From contig NC_134569.1 of the NCBI RefSeq assembly GCF_050947875.1, positions 265,031,600-265,095,599 of the forward strand: a stretch of DNA of 64,000 bases, written 5' to 3'. The translations under genes were made by a program, and so were the position numbers. This stretch comes from Dermacentor variabilis (Eukaryota > Arthropoda > Arachnida > Ixodida > Ixodidae). This document shows positions 21,840-32,894 of this stretch, piece after piece; position 1 is the first letter of the stretch, and each line of letters begins with the position of its first letter. The notes below the pieces were generated by a model. The model did no database searches and was not told where the DNA came from. It saw only the letters and a list, made by a program, of their open reading frames with translations.

Positions 21840-22676
21840 TGTTCTTGCCGCGAATTCATCCTAATCAGCACGGATTTCGCAGAGATCATTCTTGCGACAC
21901 ACAACGTGCTCTGTTTCCACACGATTTGCATTCTCATGTTGATCGCAACATCCCCACTGACGCTCTCTTTCTGGACTTCGAAAAAGCCTTCGATAAAGTA
22001 TCACATATTCTTCTCCTGCATAAACTCTCGCACCTTAGTCTTCACCCAGACATCTTTAATTGGATCCGTGCATTTCTAACCTAGCGCCTTCAGTTTGTTT
22101 CCGCTAACTCGATCTGCTCAATCCTATCTCCTGTTCTATCCGATGTGGCCCGAGGCACTGTCCTTGGGTGTCTTCTTTCTCATATAAATTAATGACCTTC
22201 CACTTAACTTATCATCCAACATGCGCCTTTTCGCGGACGATTGCGTTTTATACCGACAAATACCAAATGCTTTAGACTGCTCCGCTCTTCAGGAAGACCT
22301 CCTCAAAGTCCAGGCATGGTGCAGCAAATGGTACATGTTCCTCAATATCAGTAAGTGTTCCCACGTGTGCTTTCATCGACGTCGTAAATATGTAGTATCG
22401 TCCTACTTCCTTAACAACTGCGCTTTAACACAGTGTGAAACATTTAAATACCTAGGCGAGCATATATCTAGTGACTTATCTTGGACCCATCATATAAATC
22501 AGTTAACTAATTCCTGCAACCGATTAATAGGTTATCTACGCCGTAACTTGTCATCAGCATCTCCCTCAGTCAAAATACTAGCATATAAACCCTTCATCCG
22601 AACTAAACTTGAATATGCTTTTACTATTTATGACAACCATCAGGTTAATATGATAACCACCATTGAAGCGGTTTAG
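21840..22676 (+). pseudogene. LINE RT (palm and C-terminal) fragment
   Basis: Frame 21782-22084 provides RT motif A (LDFEKAFDKVSHILLLHKL). Frame 22221-22676 provides the intact LFADDC catalytic site, WCSKWYMFLNISKC, ETFKYLGEHISSDLSW and FIRTKLEYAFTIYD. The piece between carries stops, including a TAG at 22081. Downstream of the TAG at 22674 the C-terminus (NRAARFILSGYSYKTS) can still be read to about 23050. Confidence 0.75.
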
Positions 22677-23109
22677 AACCGAGCGGCCAGATTCATTCTT
22701 TCTGGCTACTCCTATAAAACAAGTGTTTCAGCCTTAAAATCAAGGTTGTGTCTTCCCTCGCTCGCCTCCCGCCGCAAAAGTGCTCGTCTTCTTTTATTTT
22801 TTTAGGCTCTTTCATTTAGAGCCCACAGGTAACCTGGTCATCATTTCAGCCCATCGTTTTTCCCGCCACACACATCCTAATACTGTGTATCTACCACGCA
22901 CCCATTCCACTACGTATCAACGTTCTTTTTTTCTATACACAGCCTGTGAATGAAATACCCTTCCTTCTGACATCGCCCTCATCACTGACATTGCTCGTGT
23001 CGAAGCTGCCGTCGAAGACCATCTTTCAAGTCACATTACCTAACCTGACACGCCGTTTTCTCAATGTGCCTACCCCTCATATAATGTCCTGTTCAGGGAC
23101 CTTTGAGGT

Positions 23110-23117
23110 ATAATAAG

Positions 23118-23152
<35 letters not shown>

Positions 23153-23153
23153 A
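23110..23153 (+). repeat. AAAT microsatellite (LINE tail)
   Basis: About ten AAAT units form the 3' tail of the preceding LINE. Confidence 0.9.
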
Positions 23154-23154
23154 T

Positions 23155-23800
23155 GTCCAATTGTCCAACCATCGTTGCTACATAGTCGCAAAAGTGTACC
23201 TCTAAAAGCACCTTCGCGGCCTGCTCGGTGCACTTCTCGGTTGATGTCCGTGACCATAAAATTCATGCCTTAGCTAGCGTCTAAATTTCCCTGTTTACTG
23301 CAAGCACTGCCCTTTCAATTGCATACCCCGGCCTTTCAGTTTCTGGGACTGTGTACACTGCGATTGCACTTCCTTTGAAACTATCCGCACGTTGGTAAAT
23401 CCTTTGGCTATTTGGTTCACGATCCCTGTCCCCTGTCTCTGCAGTGCGTCAAATACTTCACCCATTATCACCACTATGTGCCTCTCCTCCAATGTGTCCC
23501 TCATGTGCTGCTTGGATTTCGCCTTAACTTCCTTAATCGGTTTCCCTGGAAGGTCGCTAATCTGAACTCGCTCACCTGCACTTAACCTATCTCTTATCCC
23601 TTGTCCTATTTTGCGCATGTTTGAATCCCAAACGAGACAGCTCGACATTATTCGTCCTCCACGCTGCCCGAAGCTGAACCTGGGGTGCGACGACCTCCCC
23701 CATTGTATCATTCTCACCCTTAACTTTGCTGTCTTCCGCAGCCAGGAAATCAGTGGTATACCGGTGGACAACTAACCATGGCTATGATAGGAAAGCTACG
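23155..23800 (-). pseudogene. LINE ORF1 fragment with an SGNH/GDSL esterase-like domain
   Basis: The minus frame 23771-23295 (158 codons) has LVWDSNMRKIGQGIRDRL where esterase-like ORF1 domains have a GDSN-type nucleophile box, then VQISDLPGKPIKEV, EERHIVVIMGEVFDALQRQGTGIVNQI and a VQSQCTQSQ core strand. Reading continues in another frame to 23157 (NFMVTDINREVHRAG). Esterase-like domains in ORF1 are known from CR1-type LINEs. Here the glycine of the box is tryptophan and the frame is broken. The other half of the element may be 20700-21830. Confidence 0.6.
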
Positions 23801-24178
23801 AGAGCGGAGCTTATGCACATATGTTGCCGCGCCAAGTAGTCCGCCAGCATTTGACTGCGCTTTTTGTTGTTCAGAACAAGGGGGCGCTGCGTGCAGCCGA
23901 AGTGAGCGGACGCGTGTCACATGCGCTCCGTGAATTTCGGGTGTTTTGGCTCGGTCAAACCGATTGGATCGCCCAAATGTTTGTCGGAATCGACGCCGGA
24001 AGCGAAGCGGACCACGAGGACACAAAATTCAAGCCGATACGTCCAAAATTTTCGGATTTACCGGACTTTGAATTTTCCGAGTGGCCGACCAGGCGCTAAG
24101 CCTAACGAGGCCTAGCATGAGTACGGGGCTTCGAGGTCTTCCCCCGGCTTCGGCCAGCGGCGAGGCGGACCCGGAGCG
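23801..24178 (+). promoter_or_regulatory. 5' UTR of the I-clade LINE
   Basis: This stretch is GC-rich without a long frame on the element's strand. I-clade elements have internal promoters in this region, so one is likely here by analogy; no motif can be proven by eye. A minus-strand frame (24025-23750) crosses it but looks fortuitous apart from its end, which joins the neighbouring LINE ORF1. Confidence 0.4.
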
Positions 24179-26119
24179 ATGGCCCGACACGACATGCCGA
24201 GCTACGACCACCTCACGATATCAAGACTACTGAACACCGCCACCGAGGCGCAAGATTTCATGGAACAATACCCGCACGAAGCCGTCGTCGCCGCACCGTC
24301 GACGGCGGTAGGCCTAACCCGAGGAGGAGGCCCCCGACCGACCCCAGGCAGCACCCCAGCGACAACGTCGGCCCCCGCGTCGTCATCAAATCCGCAAGTA
24401 AGCCATTTAATTCGAGATTCGGACCCGGAATAGGAAATCGCCATGTCTAGTCGGCAAAAGAGACGCCAGCGCGGAGGCCCGAGTTTGGCGGGAACGGCGC
24501 ATGGCAACATCCAATCACAGAACGCCGCCATGATGTCAGGCGCCGCGCCAGCTGCGCCCGGCGAAGGAGTGAGAGGAGGAGTGCCGCCGCCGACGAGAAG
24601 GCTGCCGCCGCTCCCGCGCGAAGATTTATAGATCGTCCTGAGGCCGAAGGGACTCGCAGTCAAGGACTTGCACACACACCAAGTGGCGCGGGCGGTGGTG
24701 GCAGCCACCGGCCAGGGCTGTAAGGCGGAAGACTTTATAGTCCGGCTGCGCAACGGCTCCAATATCATATTCATCAGTACCAACGACGAAGAAGCGGCCC
24801 AGAAAATCAGACGGATCACTGAGCTGACTTTTAGCGGGAAGAGCTACGCAATGAAGAGCCACGTCGCGGCGCCCGAGGGGACGCTGCGCGGAGTCATCCA
24901 CGGCGTCGACCCGTGGACTCCGGCTGAAGAACTGAAGGCGAACATCCGCGTCCGCATCCAAGGAGTAAAGGTGCTGGCAGCCAGAATGCTCGGGCGATCC
25001 AGCACCGCCTTCGTCACTTTCGACGGCCCACGTCTCCCCAAGCAAGTCATATATTACGGCGGGGAGATGTGGTGCTACCAGTATCGCCCGACGCGGCAAG
25101 TCTGCTACGCCTGCAGTCAGCAAGGACCCCGGGCAGACGTCTGCCCAAGCCCGAAGTCCAAGACCTGCCGGCAGTGCGGCAGCCAGAATCCAGTCGACGG
25201 CCACGAGTGCACACCCAAGTGCCTACTTTGCGGGCGCGACCAGGCGGCCGGCACCAAGCACTGCAAGATGAGACTCAAGACGGCAAGCGAGCTGCGGTGG
25301 GCCAAGCCGCCACAGCCGCAGCAGCAGCGTCGCAGCCGCAGCAAGAGCTGCGGCGGCGAGGGTGACGAGAGCCAGCAGAGGGGGCGGAGCCGTAGCCGGA
25401 GCCGAGTCCGGGACGGGTCCTGGCCACCCCCACCTCCGAAGGGCCAGCAGCCAAAGAAGCAGCAGCAACAGAAGCAAGGAGGAGTTAAGGTAAGCTGGGG
25501 AGCCGGCCCTCCCATCACGCTTTTTCCAGATGCTCCGCACTCAAACTCAAACACAGACAATACCAAGGACAAAATAACAGAGGAACTGAGGAAGGAAAAC
25601 CAACAATTAGGGAGACAACTTAATGACATAAATAAAGAACTACAAGAGATTAGACGGCTAGGTTTCGCCTCGCCGCCCTCGTACTCCTCGCCTATTAGGG
25701 TAGCTTCGCCACCGAAGACCCCTAGCCCCGTTCAACAGGTGACCGGAGAACTAAGCTTTAATGATAAGCTAGAGAGCTTTATGCAAAGTATGCAGCAAAT
25801 GCAACAAGAAACACAGAAACAGATGAAGGATATGCAGAAGGAACTGCAGAATATTCAACAAAAGATGGCCCTCCAGGAGCAGGGATTCCGAAACTACATT
25901 AAGAACCAGAACACTCAAACGATAATAGACTCTAGAGAAAGGCTCCTTAACGAGCGCCGTTTTGGCGGTAGCACAGAAACCCTAGGAGCGACTAACCCAT
26001 CGACCTCAACAACATGGCAGGAAACAACCAGATTTGGCAGTGGAACTGCAGGGGCTACAAGCGCAAGCAAGGGCTCCTGCAGCAACTCATTTATCACAGA
26101 GGAACCGCGCCAGACTTGA
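24179..26119 (+). pseudogene. I-clade LINE ORF1 (Gag-like, zinc knuckles)
   Basis: ORF1 binds element RNA. One frame runs from the ATG at 24179 to 26119, broken by TAGs at 24431 (after IRDSDPE) and 24629 (after LPREDL). The middle has a nucleic-acid-binding region (GKSYAMKSHVAAPEGTLRG). Three zinc knuckles lie at about 25096-25270: CYACSQQGPRADVC (ligand His replaced by Pro), CRQCGSQNPVDGHEC and CLLCGRDQAAGTKHC. An Arg/Ser and Gln-rich stretch and a long coiled coil rich in Gln and Met (about 25580-25910) follow. The end overlaps ORF2 by about 106 nt in another frame. Confidence 0.8.
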
Positions 26120-29100
26120 TACCACTACAGGAAACCTTTAGCACTCCGGCACTTAGGGGCTACGCGTGTCTGGAGAAAAGGAATACCGCGACGCTTATAA
26201 GTAACAAAATCGTCACCATAGCTCACGACGAGATTAAGGATACAAAAATCGAGCACGTGATAACGGAGATTATTCCTAAAAAGAAAAGGAAATCGAAGAG
26301 AACTTTCGTAATTAACGTATACAGCTCGCCCAAACAAACGGACGGGGACTTTCTAAAACTTCTTGCCGAAGCCAAGAGACTAGCGGGACACAACAGCCTA
26401 GTGATAGCGGGAGATTTCAACGCTAAGAGCCCCCTGTGGGGTTACGCCAAAGAGGATAAGAAAGGGAGGGAGATTGGCACGGCCGCGGAAATTGCGGGAT
26501 GCGAGCTCCTAACCGACGAGGCCCAGCTAACCAGAATGGGTAACAGCGTCAGTGTAGACACATGCCCCGACCTCACGTTTGTCAAGAACGCCAAGAACGC
26601 GGAATGTGAGAACCTGCTGGAAAACCTGGGCAGCGACCACCACGTCCTCCGCCCGGTACTCGAGGCGGAAAACACGAAGGGAAAGATCGGCTCGACCAGA
26701 CTGACGGACTGGGACGCCTTCAGAAGACACTGCAGAGAACTGGGCGGCGACATCACTTCCCCTGAAGAATGGAGCCAGCAGTTGAAGCTAATCCAGGAGC
26801 TCTACACCCGCAAGGTGCGCAGAACAGAACAGGCACATGGAGGTAGACAAGCGGCCGCTGGGGCTATGGGAAGCACGCCGCGGCCTCACCAAGGGCTGGA
26901 AGAAGAAGATTGCGGAGATCACCAAGAAGGCCGAGGAGTACGCGACGCAACTGGCCAGACAGGGGTGGCAGCAATTCACCGACTCGCTAAACGGCACCCT
27001 CAGCACGGCCAGGACGTGGCAGATACTCCGAGGCCTACTGGACCCCAGCAAGAGCAAGCGAGAGAGCAGCAACTCGATCCAGAGGCTGATCCACCAATAC
27101 CAAGGCACCCACGAGCTCGAGGAGGTCCGCAAGAAATGCTACGGAACGGGAGAGCCGGAGGGATACCGAGGCGAAGACAACCCGGACATGGACCGACCCA
27201 TCTCGAGGGAGGAGGTCGTCGAGGTCATCAGATCGGCCACCAAGAACACGGCGGCGGGAGCGGACAGAGTCCGGAACTCCCTCATACGCAACGTGAGTGA
27301 CGGAGCGATAGACCAGCTCGTCAAGTACCTAAACACGCTGTGGCAAGAAGGATAAGTTCCGGCGGTGTAGAAGCACGCCGTCGTCGTAATGATCCCCAAG
27401 CCCGGAAAGAAAATCCAGATTGAGAACCTGAGGCCCATCTTGCTGACGTCGTGCCTAGGAAAACTCTACGAGAAAATCGTCACCAAGCGCATCCAGCGGC
27501 ACCTAGAAAACGGAAGATACTATCCAAACTCGATCTTTGGGTTCAGGGCCAACCTCTCGACGCAAGACGTTCTGCTGCAGCTGGAGAAGGAAGTCCTGAC
27601 TACAATGCCGGGAAAGGGAGAAAACGTCGTCATGGCCCTCGACGTCAAAGGGGCCTTTGACAACGTCAGCCACGAGGCCATCATGGAGGGCCTCAACAAT
27701 ACAAACTGCGGCAGGAAGACCCACGACTATGTCAGGGACTTCCTCTCGGGCAGAACGGCGACGGTCGGCCTAGGCGAGTTGAGGAGCAGTATCTTTGCAA
27801 CGCCTAGCAGAGGTACGCCCCAAGGCTCGGTAATCTCGCCCGTACTGTTTACCGTGGCGATGCTGGGCCTAGCGGAGAGACTCGAAAAGATCCAGGGAAT
27901 CCGGCACGCAATGTATGCGGATGACATCACGGTCGGGACCACCTGCGGAATCTTGGAAGAAAAGCGAGCGGCGCTGCAAGATGCTGCCAAGTGCGTCGAA
28001 GACTACGTGCAGGAGTGGGGCCTCAGGTGCTCCACCGAAAAGTCCGAACTGCTAAGAGTCGGCAGACATCCCACCAAGGCGAAACTGGAGGTCAGCCTCG
28101 AAGGACAACTCATCCCCGAACGGAACATGATACGCGTCCTCGGCATATGGCTGCAAGGCAGCAGAAAGTGCAACCACACCATCGGCCTCCTCAAGAAGTC
28201 GACTGAGCACGTGAGCAGAATGATAAGGAGGGTCTCCCAGAAGAGGCACGGCATGAGAGAAGAAGACACTCTCAAGCTCGTCAACAGCCTGATCCTCAGC
28301 AGAGTCATGTACTCGCTACCCTACCAAGTGAGGACTACAACGACCAACGAAGAGCTTGAAGTCGTTCTGAGGAAAGCCTACAAGACGGCGCTGCACCTGC
28401 CGAGAAACACCTCCAACGAAAAGATGATGTAACTAGGGGGGAGCAACACCTTCGTCGAAATGGCGGAAGCACAGCCGAAAGCGCAAATGAAAAGACTAAC
28501 GGGGACCTACACTGGGCGAAACCTGATCGGTAGGCTGGGCTTCGAAATAGGAGACGTCGACCGGTACGTGGACGTACCGGCGGGAATTAGGAAAACCTTT
28601 AACGTAAAGCCTATACCAAACAACATATATCCCAGGCTGCACGAAGGTAGAAGGAAAGCTAGGGCCGAATACATAGAAAAGACAGTGGCTCGAGAAGAGA
28701 ACACTCTCTTCACGGACGCGAGCATAAGTGTAATAGGAAGCGAGGCAAAGGCCATCGCGGTAGTAATGAACAAGGAGGAAAAGCTTGTCCCGTGCGTCTC
28801 GGCCGAGATATGGAGCGTAGCTGAAGCCGAGGAAATCGCCGTGGCGCTGGCGGCGATGCAAGGATATAGAGAGAATAAATCGCTAAATATTCTGACAGAC
28901 TCGAAAGAGACCTGTCGCAACTACATGAGGGGCAGAGTATGCAAAACTGCCCTTAGGATCCTCAGAGGGTGTAACCCCTCGGAGGAGGCGAAAATCAAAC
29001 ACAATCTTATCTGGATACCTGGACACGAGGGCATAAGGGGTAACGAGGCGGCGGACAAACTTGCTAGAGCTAATAGATTCCGGGCTGGGCAGCAGCAGAA

Positions 29101-29497
29101 GTACCGCGCTAGTTACGCCGGGATTCTCAGTGACAGTTATTCGGAATTACTGCGACACTGCAGGGGGACTCGATTCAAGTACCCACCACCCCATAAAGCG
29201 CTGACGAAGGAGAAAGCAACGGGCTGGCGTAGGCTCCAGACAAACACCTTCCCCAACCTTTTCATATTCAACAAGATGTTCCCAACGCAGTATAGGGACA
29301 CCTGCCCCTGGTGCGTGGCTACACCCACAGTCTATCACATAACTTGGGAGTGCGAACGATACGACGCCTTCCGCGATCACAAACCCCCGAGTGCGGAGCA
29401 TTGGGAGAGCCGGCTCGTCAGCTGCGAGCTCGCCGTCCAAAGAAGGATGGTGGAGCACGCTAGGGACGCGGCCAAACTCAGTGGAGCCCTGGACTGA
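26014..29497 (+). pseudogene. I-clade LINE ORF2: endonuclease, RT, RNase H
   Basis: The start at 26014 gives MAGNNQIWQWNCRGYKRK, the usual endonuclease opening, then LIPLQETF, INVYSSPKQ, IAGDFNAKSPLWG and LGSDHHVL. A frameshift near 26835 shifts to 26837-27355. RT follows with IFGFRANLSTQDVLL, ALDVKGAFDNVSH (motif A), GTPQGSVISPVLF and an intact MYADDITV. Stops occur at 27353 (TAA), 27368 (TAG) and 28430 (TAA). RNase H (28460-29497) keeps FTDAS, AEAEEIAVALA, LTDSKE, WIPGHEG and GNEAADKLA, so its catalytic set is intact. A CPWC...H...C finger near the C-terminus is usual for this clade. All catalytic boxes survive; the damage is nonsense and frameshift only. Confidence 0.88.
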
Positions 29498-29625
29498 GGG
29501 ACCACCCGTGCTGAAGAGGCTTCCCTTCGACGAGAAGACAGCGTGAAGAAGAGAAGACCTCGATCCGCGAGAATTCCATTTTATGATTCAATAAATGTTT
29601 TTCTCTCTCTCTCTCTCTCTGCTCA

Positions 29626-29903
29626 GAACAGACGGTGAATCGACGCAGCTTCCATGACCGACAGTTCGCGTTTGCCCAGACGCTGAAGGGAAAAGCAGCA
29701 AAATAAGTAATCTTTTACATTCGGTAGCGTGTTTGGATTTAACCATTGCTAATAAGGTGTTTATATTTTCTCTTCCCCAGCCTAAGCTAATGTGGAAGAA
29801 AACGCGGGACTCTTCAGAAGCGCTCTCACTTGTCCGCGCTTTGCCTCCATGGTTTTCCCTTCATGGCAGAAAGTTGTCCGCGAACGAATTTCTTTCGTGA
29901 CCA
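29626..29903. other. Unassigned sequence after the LINE tail
   Basis: No frame or repeat that I recognise. Confidence 0.4.
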
Positions 29904-30356
29904 TCACTGAAGCGCCGGCCAATTTTCCGGCAGGGTAGTCTCGGCTTCCTTAGCTGCTCTCGCTTTAGTGCCAGCCCCGTTCACCGTACTCGCTTCAAAG
30001 CGTTCACCATTACTTTGCGGAATGGCGGCCCTCAGCTTCATTTCTACGTTGGCTAGCTTATATTCTGCCACTTTCCGCTGCTTCTGCTTGCTCTTGGCTC
30101 TCTTTTCTAGCTTCCCAACCCGTTTACCTAGCTTATTCTTCTCCTGCTCTAGATGGTCTAGTGGTGACCCTAGCACACGCATGCTACAAAAAAACTGCCC
30201 CGTTTGCTTCGCGTACTGACTGAAACCGTGTTTCTTCCAACGCGTAAGAACGCTCGCACTCGGAATAACGCACGGGTAGGTTCCTTCTAGTACCAACCAC
30301 ACTATTGTACTAAGAAGCCGCAGTAGAAAAGCAACTCTACTTGTAGGAACAAACAA
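29904..30356 (-). CDS. Hypothetical coiled-coil ORF
   Basis: This uninterrupted 150-codon frame matches none of the retroelements here. Residues of about 1-30 are hydrophobic (LLRLLSTIVWLVLEG). A basic region with TRWKKHGFSQYAKQ follows. About residues 68-110 form a charged coiled coil (LEQEKNKLGKRVGKLEKR, KVAEYKLANVEMKLRAAI), then an Ala/Glu-rich tail. Coiled coils like this occur after THAP domains in P-element-type transposases, but no THAP signature is present, so that is only a thought. It could be an exon, a transposon piece or a chance frame. No function is claimed. Confidence 0.3.
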   Translation of the reverse strand: MFVPTSRVAFLLRLLSTIVWLVLEGTYPCVIPSASVLTRWKKHGFSQYAKQTGQFFCSMRVLGSPLDHLEQEKNKLGKRVGKLEKRAKSKQKQRKVAEYKLANVEMKLRAAIPQSNGERFEASTVNGAGTKARAAKEAETTLPENWPALQ

Positions 30357-30378
30357 TACAACAATCTGTTAACTAATT

Positions 30379-30431
30379 AAATCCTATTACTGCGGCCAAT
30401 ACGCGCCGTATTGGCCGCAATAATAGGATTT
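30379..30431. repeat. 25-bp inverted repeat with 3-nt loop
   Basis: Arms 30379-30403 and 30407-30431 pair at 24 of 25 positions around the loop CGC. The core is TGCGGCCAATACG and its complement. A run of short AATAGGAT-type repeats follows to about 30465. Confidence 0.85.
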
Positions 30432-30504
30432 AGGATAATAGGATAATAGGAATAATAGGATACCGTATTGATAAATAAAAGAAAGTTTATTCTCACATAC
30501 AAAT

Positions 30505-31640
30505 AGGCGGGTACAGTAGTAGAGCAGCAGCTGCCAGGTTTATGTTATGCGGATAAAATTGTGTTGCTAGCTAACAAACAAGCAAAGTGATTTGCAACGT
30601 CTGGCTAATATCTCTGGACCGGAAGGCGAGAATTTAAGTTTGAAATTAAGCGTTTGAAAATCAGGAGTTGCGGCATTCAACGAAAACAGCGAACAGACAG
30701 TGGCAATACAGGGCCAGGAAATACCTCGGGTAAAAGAACAAAAATACCTTGGTATACGGCTAAACGAACGCAATAAATATATTGAAACACAGAAAGAAAC
30801 AATAACAGAAAAGGGGAAAAAATGCAGCTACAATGAAGCATAGAGCGCTATGGAGATACAATAGGTACTAGGTGCTACGACGTATGTGGAAAGGTGTAAT
30901 GGTTCCAGGACTTACATTTGTATATGCGGTTGTTAGCTTGAAATCAGGGGTACACTAAGGACTCGATGGCAACCAAATGTCGTCGGGACGCCTCGCATTT
31001 GGGGCTCGCGGGAAGACTGGAAATGAAGCTGTGCAGGGTGATGTGGGCTGGACAAATTTTGAAGTAAGTGAAGCTTACAGTAAAATTGATTATGAAGAAC
31101 GACTGAGGAATATGGAAGAAAGTAAACAGCTTGGTCGAGTGTTGAGGTATATGTAAGACAAAACATTTATTTACAGCTGAGGAAAAGAACTCGGAAACTC
31201 ACCAGGAAGCATGCGGCCTGTAGGGTGAGCAACACAGCAGTAAAGAACGTCAAGCGGAAAGTCAGAGAGGCTGAAATAATATCATGGGTGGTGGCAATGG
31301 AAAAGAAACCTGCCATGAGTAACTACCTAAGAGGAGAAAACGAAATCAGGAAAGAAACAACTTATGATATCTCAAAGGGAAGCTAAATACTTTTCGAAGT
31401 GAGATCAGGTTGCCTTAGAACACGCACCTATAAAGCGAGACATAAGAAGGAAGAAGAAGCATGTGCTTGTTGCGGTAAAGCTCGAGAAGCGATGCAGCAT
31501 GTTCATAAGAATGTGACTGTATCTGCCCAGCGGTCGATTTATGCACCAATGGGCTCCTTGAAGCCCTTGGGTTCAGCGAGAACAGGAGGAAAGTATACAT
31601 GTCCGCAATAGAGTTTAGTTAGAGGCGATTGGAAGATTGT
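30505..31640 (+). pseudogene. LINE RT 3' half (second LINE family), decayed
   Basis: The plus strand reads VVEQQLPGLCYADKIVLLANK (over frames), so the catalytic box is YADK rather than YADD. It continues with EQKYLGIRLNE, RTRKLTRKHAACRV, LFEVRSGCLRTRTYKARH and a zinc finger-like CACCGKAREAMQHVH to about 31640. Several stops separate these. The style matches the family of 20700-21830 (D-x-NAH endonuclease). No tail is clear; a SINE follows. Confidence 0.65.
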
Positions 31641-31769
31641 AAGAAGAAAAGTAGGGAAACAACAAAAAACGGAGACGTAGAAAAACAAAGCTTGCAATAG
31701 GGGGTAGAAAGTATGGTTATTGGAAATCATCGTGCGTTTTGTTTTTCTCTTTTCTTTTCTTAAACCTCG

Positions 31770-31961
31770 CTAAAAAAATAAATTATGGGGTTTAACATGC
31801 CAAAACCACTTTCTGATTATGAGGCACGCCGTAGTGGAGGACTCCGGAAATTTTGACCACCTGGGGTTCTTTAACGCGCACCTAAATCTAAGTACACGGG
31901 TGTTTTCGGATTTCGCACCCACCGAAATGCGGCCGCCGTGGCCGGGATTCGATTCCGGGAC
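31770..31961 (-). mobile_element. Ruka-like SINE, head-truncated
   Basis: On the minus strand it has the B-box side (GGAATCGAATCCCGG), GAAATGCG, AGAACCCCAGGTGGTCAAAA, GGCGTGCCTCATAATCAG and an A-rich tail. The first part of the tRNA-like head is missing. A 9-bp duplication TAAACCTCG flanks it at 31761-31769 and 31962-31970, so it inserted in this short form. Confidence 0.8.
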
Positions 31962-32047
31962 TAAACCTCGGTAGGAAATTAGGCCTGCAGTATAAGAGCA
32001 AGAGTTTCGTGGCGCAACCCATCGCCCCGTTCCAAAGGGGACGCTCA

Positions 32048-32235
32048 TAACGTCCGTCCGTCCATCCGTCCGTCCGTCCGTCCGTCCGCCCGCCCGCTGG
32101 CCCATCCATCCATCCATCCATCCATCCATCCATCCATCCAGTCCATCCGTCCGTCCGTCCGTCCGTCCGTCCGTCCGTCCGTCCGTCCGTCCGTCCGTCC
32201 GTCCGTCCGTCCGTCCGTCCTTCCGTCCGTCCGTG
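32048..32235. repeat. Tetranucleotide satellite (CCGT/CCAT)n
   Basis: CCGT and CCAT units alternate in blocks for about 190 bp. The long minus-strand frames rich in GRTD and GWMD are translations of this repeat and are not genes. Confidence 0.95.
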
Positions 32236-32261
32236 CCAGTAGCGCAAGAAAAGACACCGGT

Positions 32262-32620
32262 GGAAACGAAACAACACAAGGGACGAGCGCTGAACTTCCA
32301 ACAAAATTTATTGTGAATGATGCACGAATATAGACATACTGTCCGAGCCAGAGGTATCGTCCGCGCATGCGTAAACATTATCACATGCGCATGCGCAGAT
32401 AACCCCTGGCTCAGACAGCATGTATTAATTTGTGAATCATTAACAACAAATGTCGTTGGTAGTTGAGCGCTCGTCCTTGTCGTGTCGTCTCTGTCCGTGT
32501 GCTTCCTCGAAGAGCAAGTATACTCGTATATTCGTGAATAATCCACAACAAATGTTGGAAGTTCAGCGCCCCTCCTTGTCTTCTCTCTCCATTCGTGCCT
32601 TTTTCTGCGTGTCCGCCTTG
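32262..32620. repeat. Penelope-type terminal repeats in inverted array, no coding
   Basis: The block ACAAGGGACGAGCGCTGAAC...CCAACAAAATTTATTGTG (32278 on) recurs inverted at about 32400-32485 (GAGCGCTCGTCCTTGTCG) around a GCATGCG-rich centre, and a third diverged copy, in the same orientation as the second, lies at about 32530-32585. The same GACGAGCGCT motif lies in the terminal repeats of the Penelope-like element at 37841-40935. No RT or GIY-YIG coding lies between. Confidence 0.6.
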
Positions 32621-32894
32621 TCAACTACGTATGTATAACCAAAACTATTATTAGTATTATTTGATTTGAAAACGTATATACACATAGCAGGAAAGCGAAA
32701 GCGAAGAGCAGGCTGGCAACTGACACTGGGAGAGACACAATGCCTGCCTAATCTTTAGAAAGGAGTTGACAGAAACATAAAAATGAAAGATAGGACGAAG
32801 GTGAGGAAGGGGCAAACGAAGTGGATGATGACAAATCTAAAAGAACAAAGTAGAACACACGCCGCAGCTATGTCACACAGCACAGGTAGCATAC

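Larger units (their letters stand above)
21831..23153 (+). mobile_element. CR1/L2-like LINE, 5'-truncated
   Basis: The plus strand opens in the RT at HPNQHGFRRDHSCDTQ, has ALFLDFEKAFDKVSH (motif A), a frameshifted PQGS-equivalent region at 22120-22200, LFADDCVLYRQI and KYLGEHIS, and a decayed C-terminus. It ends with a CTGTTCAGGGACCTTTGAGG block and an AAAT tail at 23110-23153. It sits between two minus-strand pieces of another LINE and may have inserted into it. Confidence 0.78.
23801..29625 (+). mobile_element. I-clade LINE, nearly full length
   Basis: The element is about 5.8 kb: a GC-rich 5' UTR (about 23801-24178), ORF1 with zinc knuckles (24179-26119), ORF2 with endonuclease, RT and RNase H (26014-29497), a short 3' UTR with AATAAA near 29590 and a CT-repeat tail at about 29601-29622. 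Endonuclease-RT-RNase H with a CCHC ORF1 is the layout of the I clade. At least five stops and one frameshift make it nonfunctional. The exact 5' edge is uncertain. Confidence 0.85.

Noticed and set aside
31770..32624. Long minus-strand frames rich in GRTD and GWMDGWMD repeats
   Set aside because: They are translations of the CCGT/CCAT tetranucleotide array plus a SINE; nothing supports a gene.
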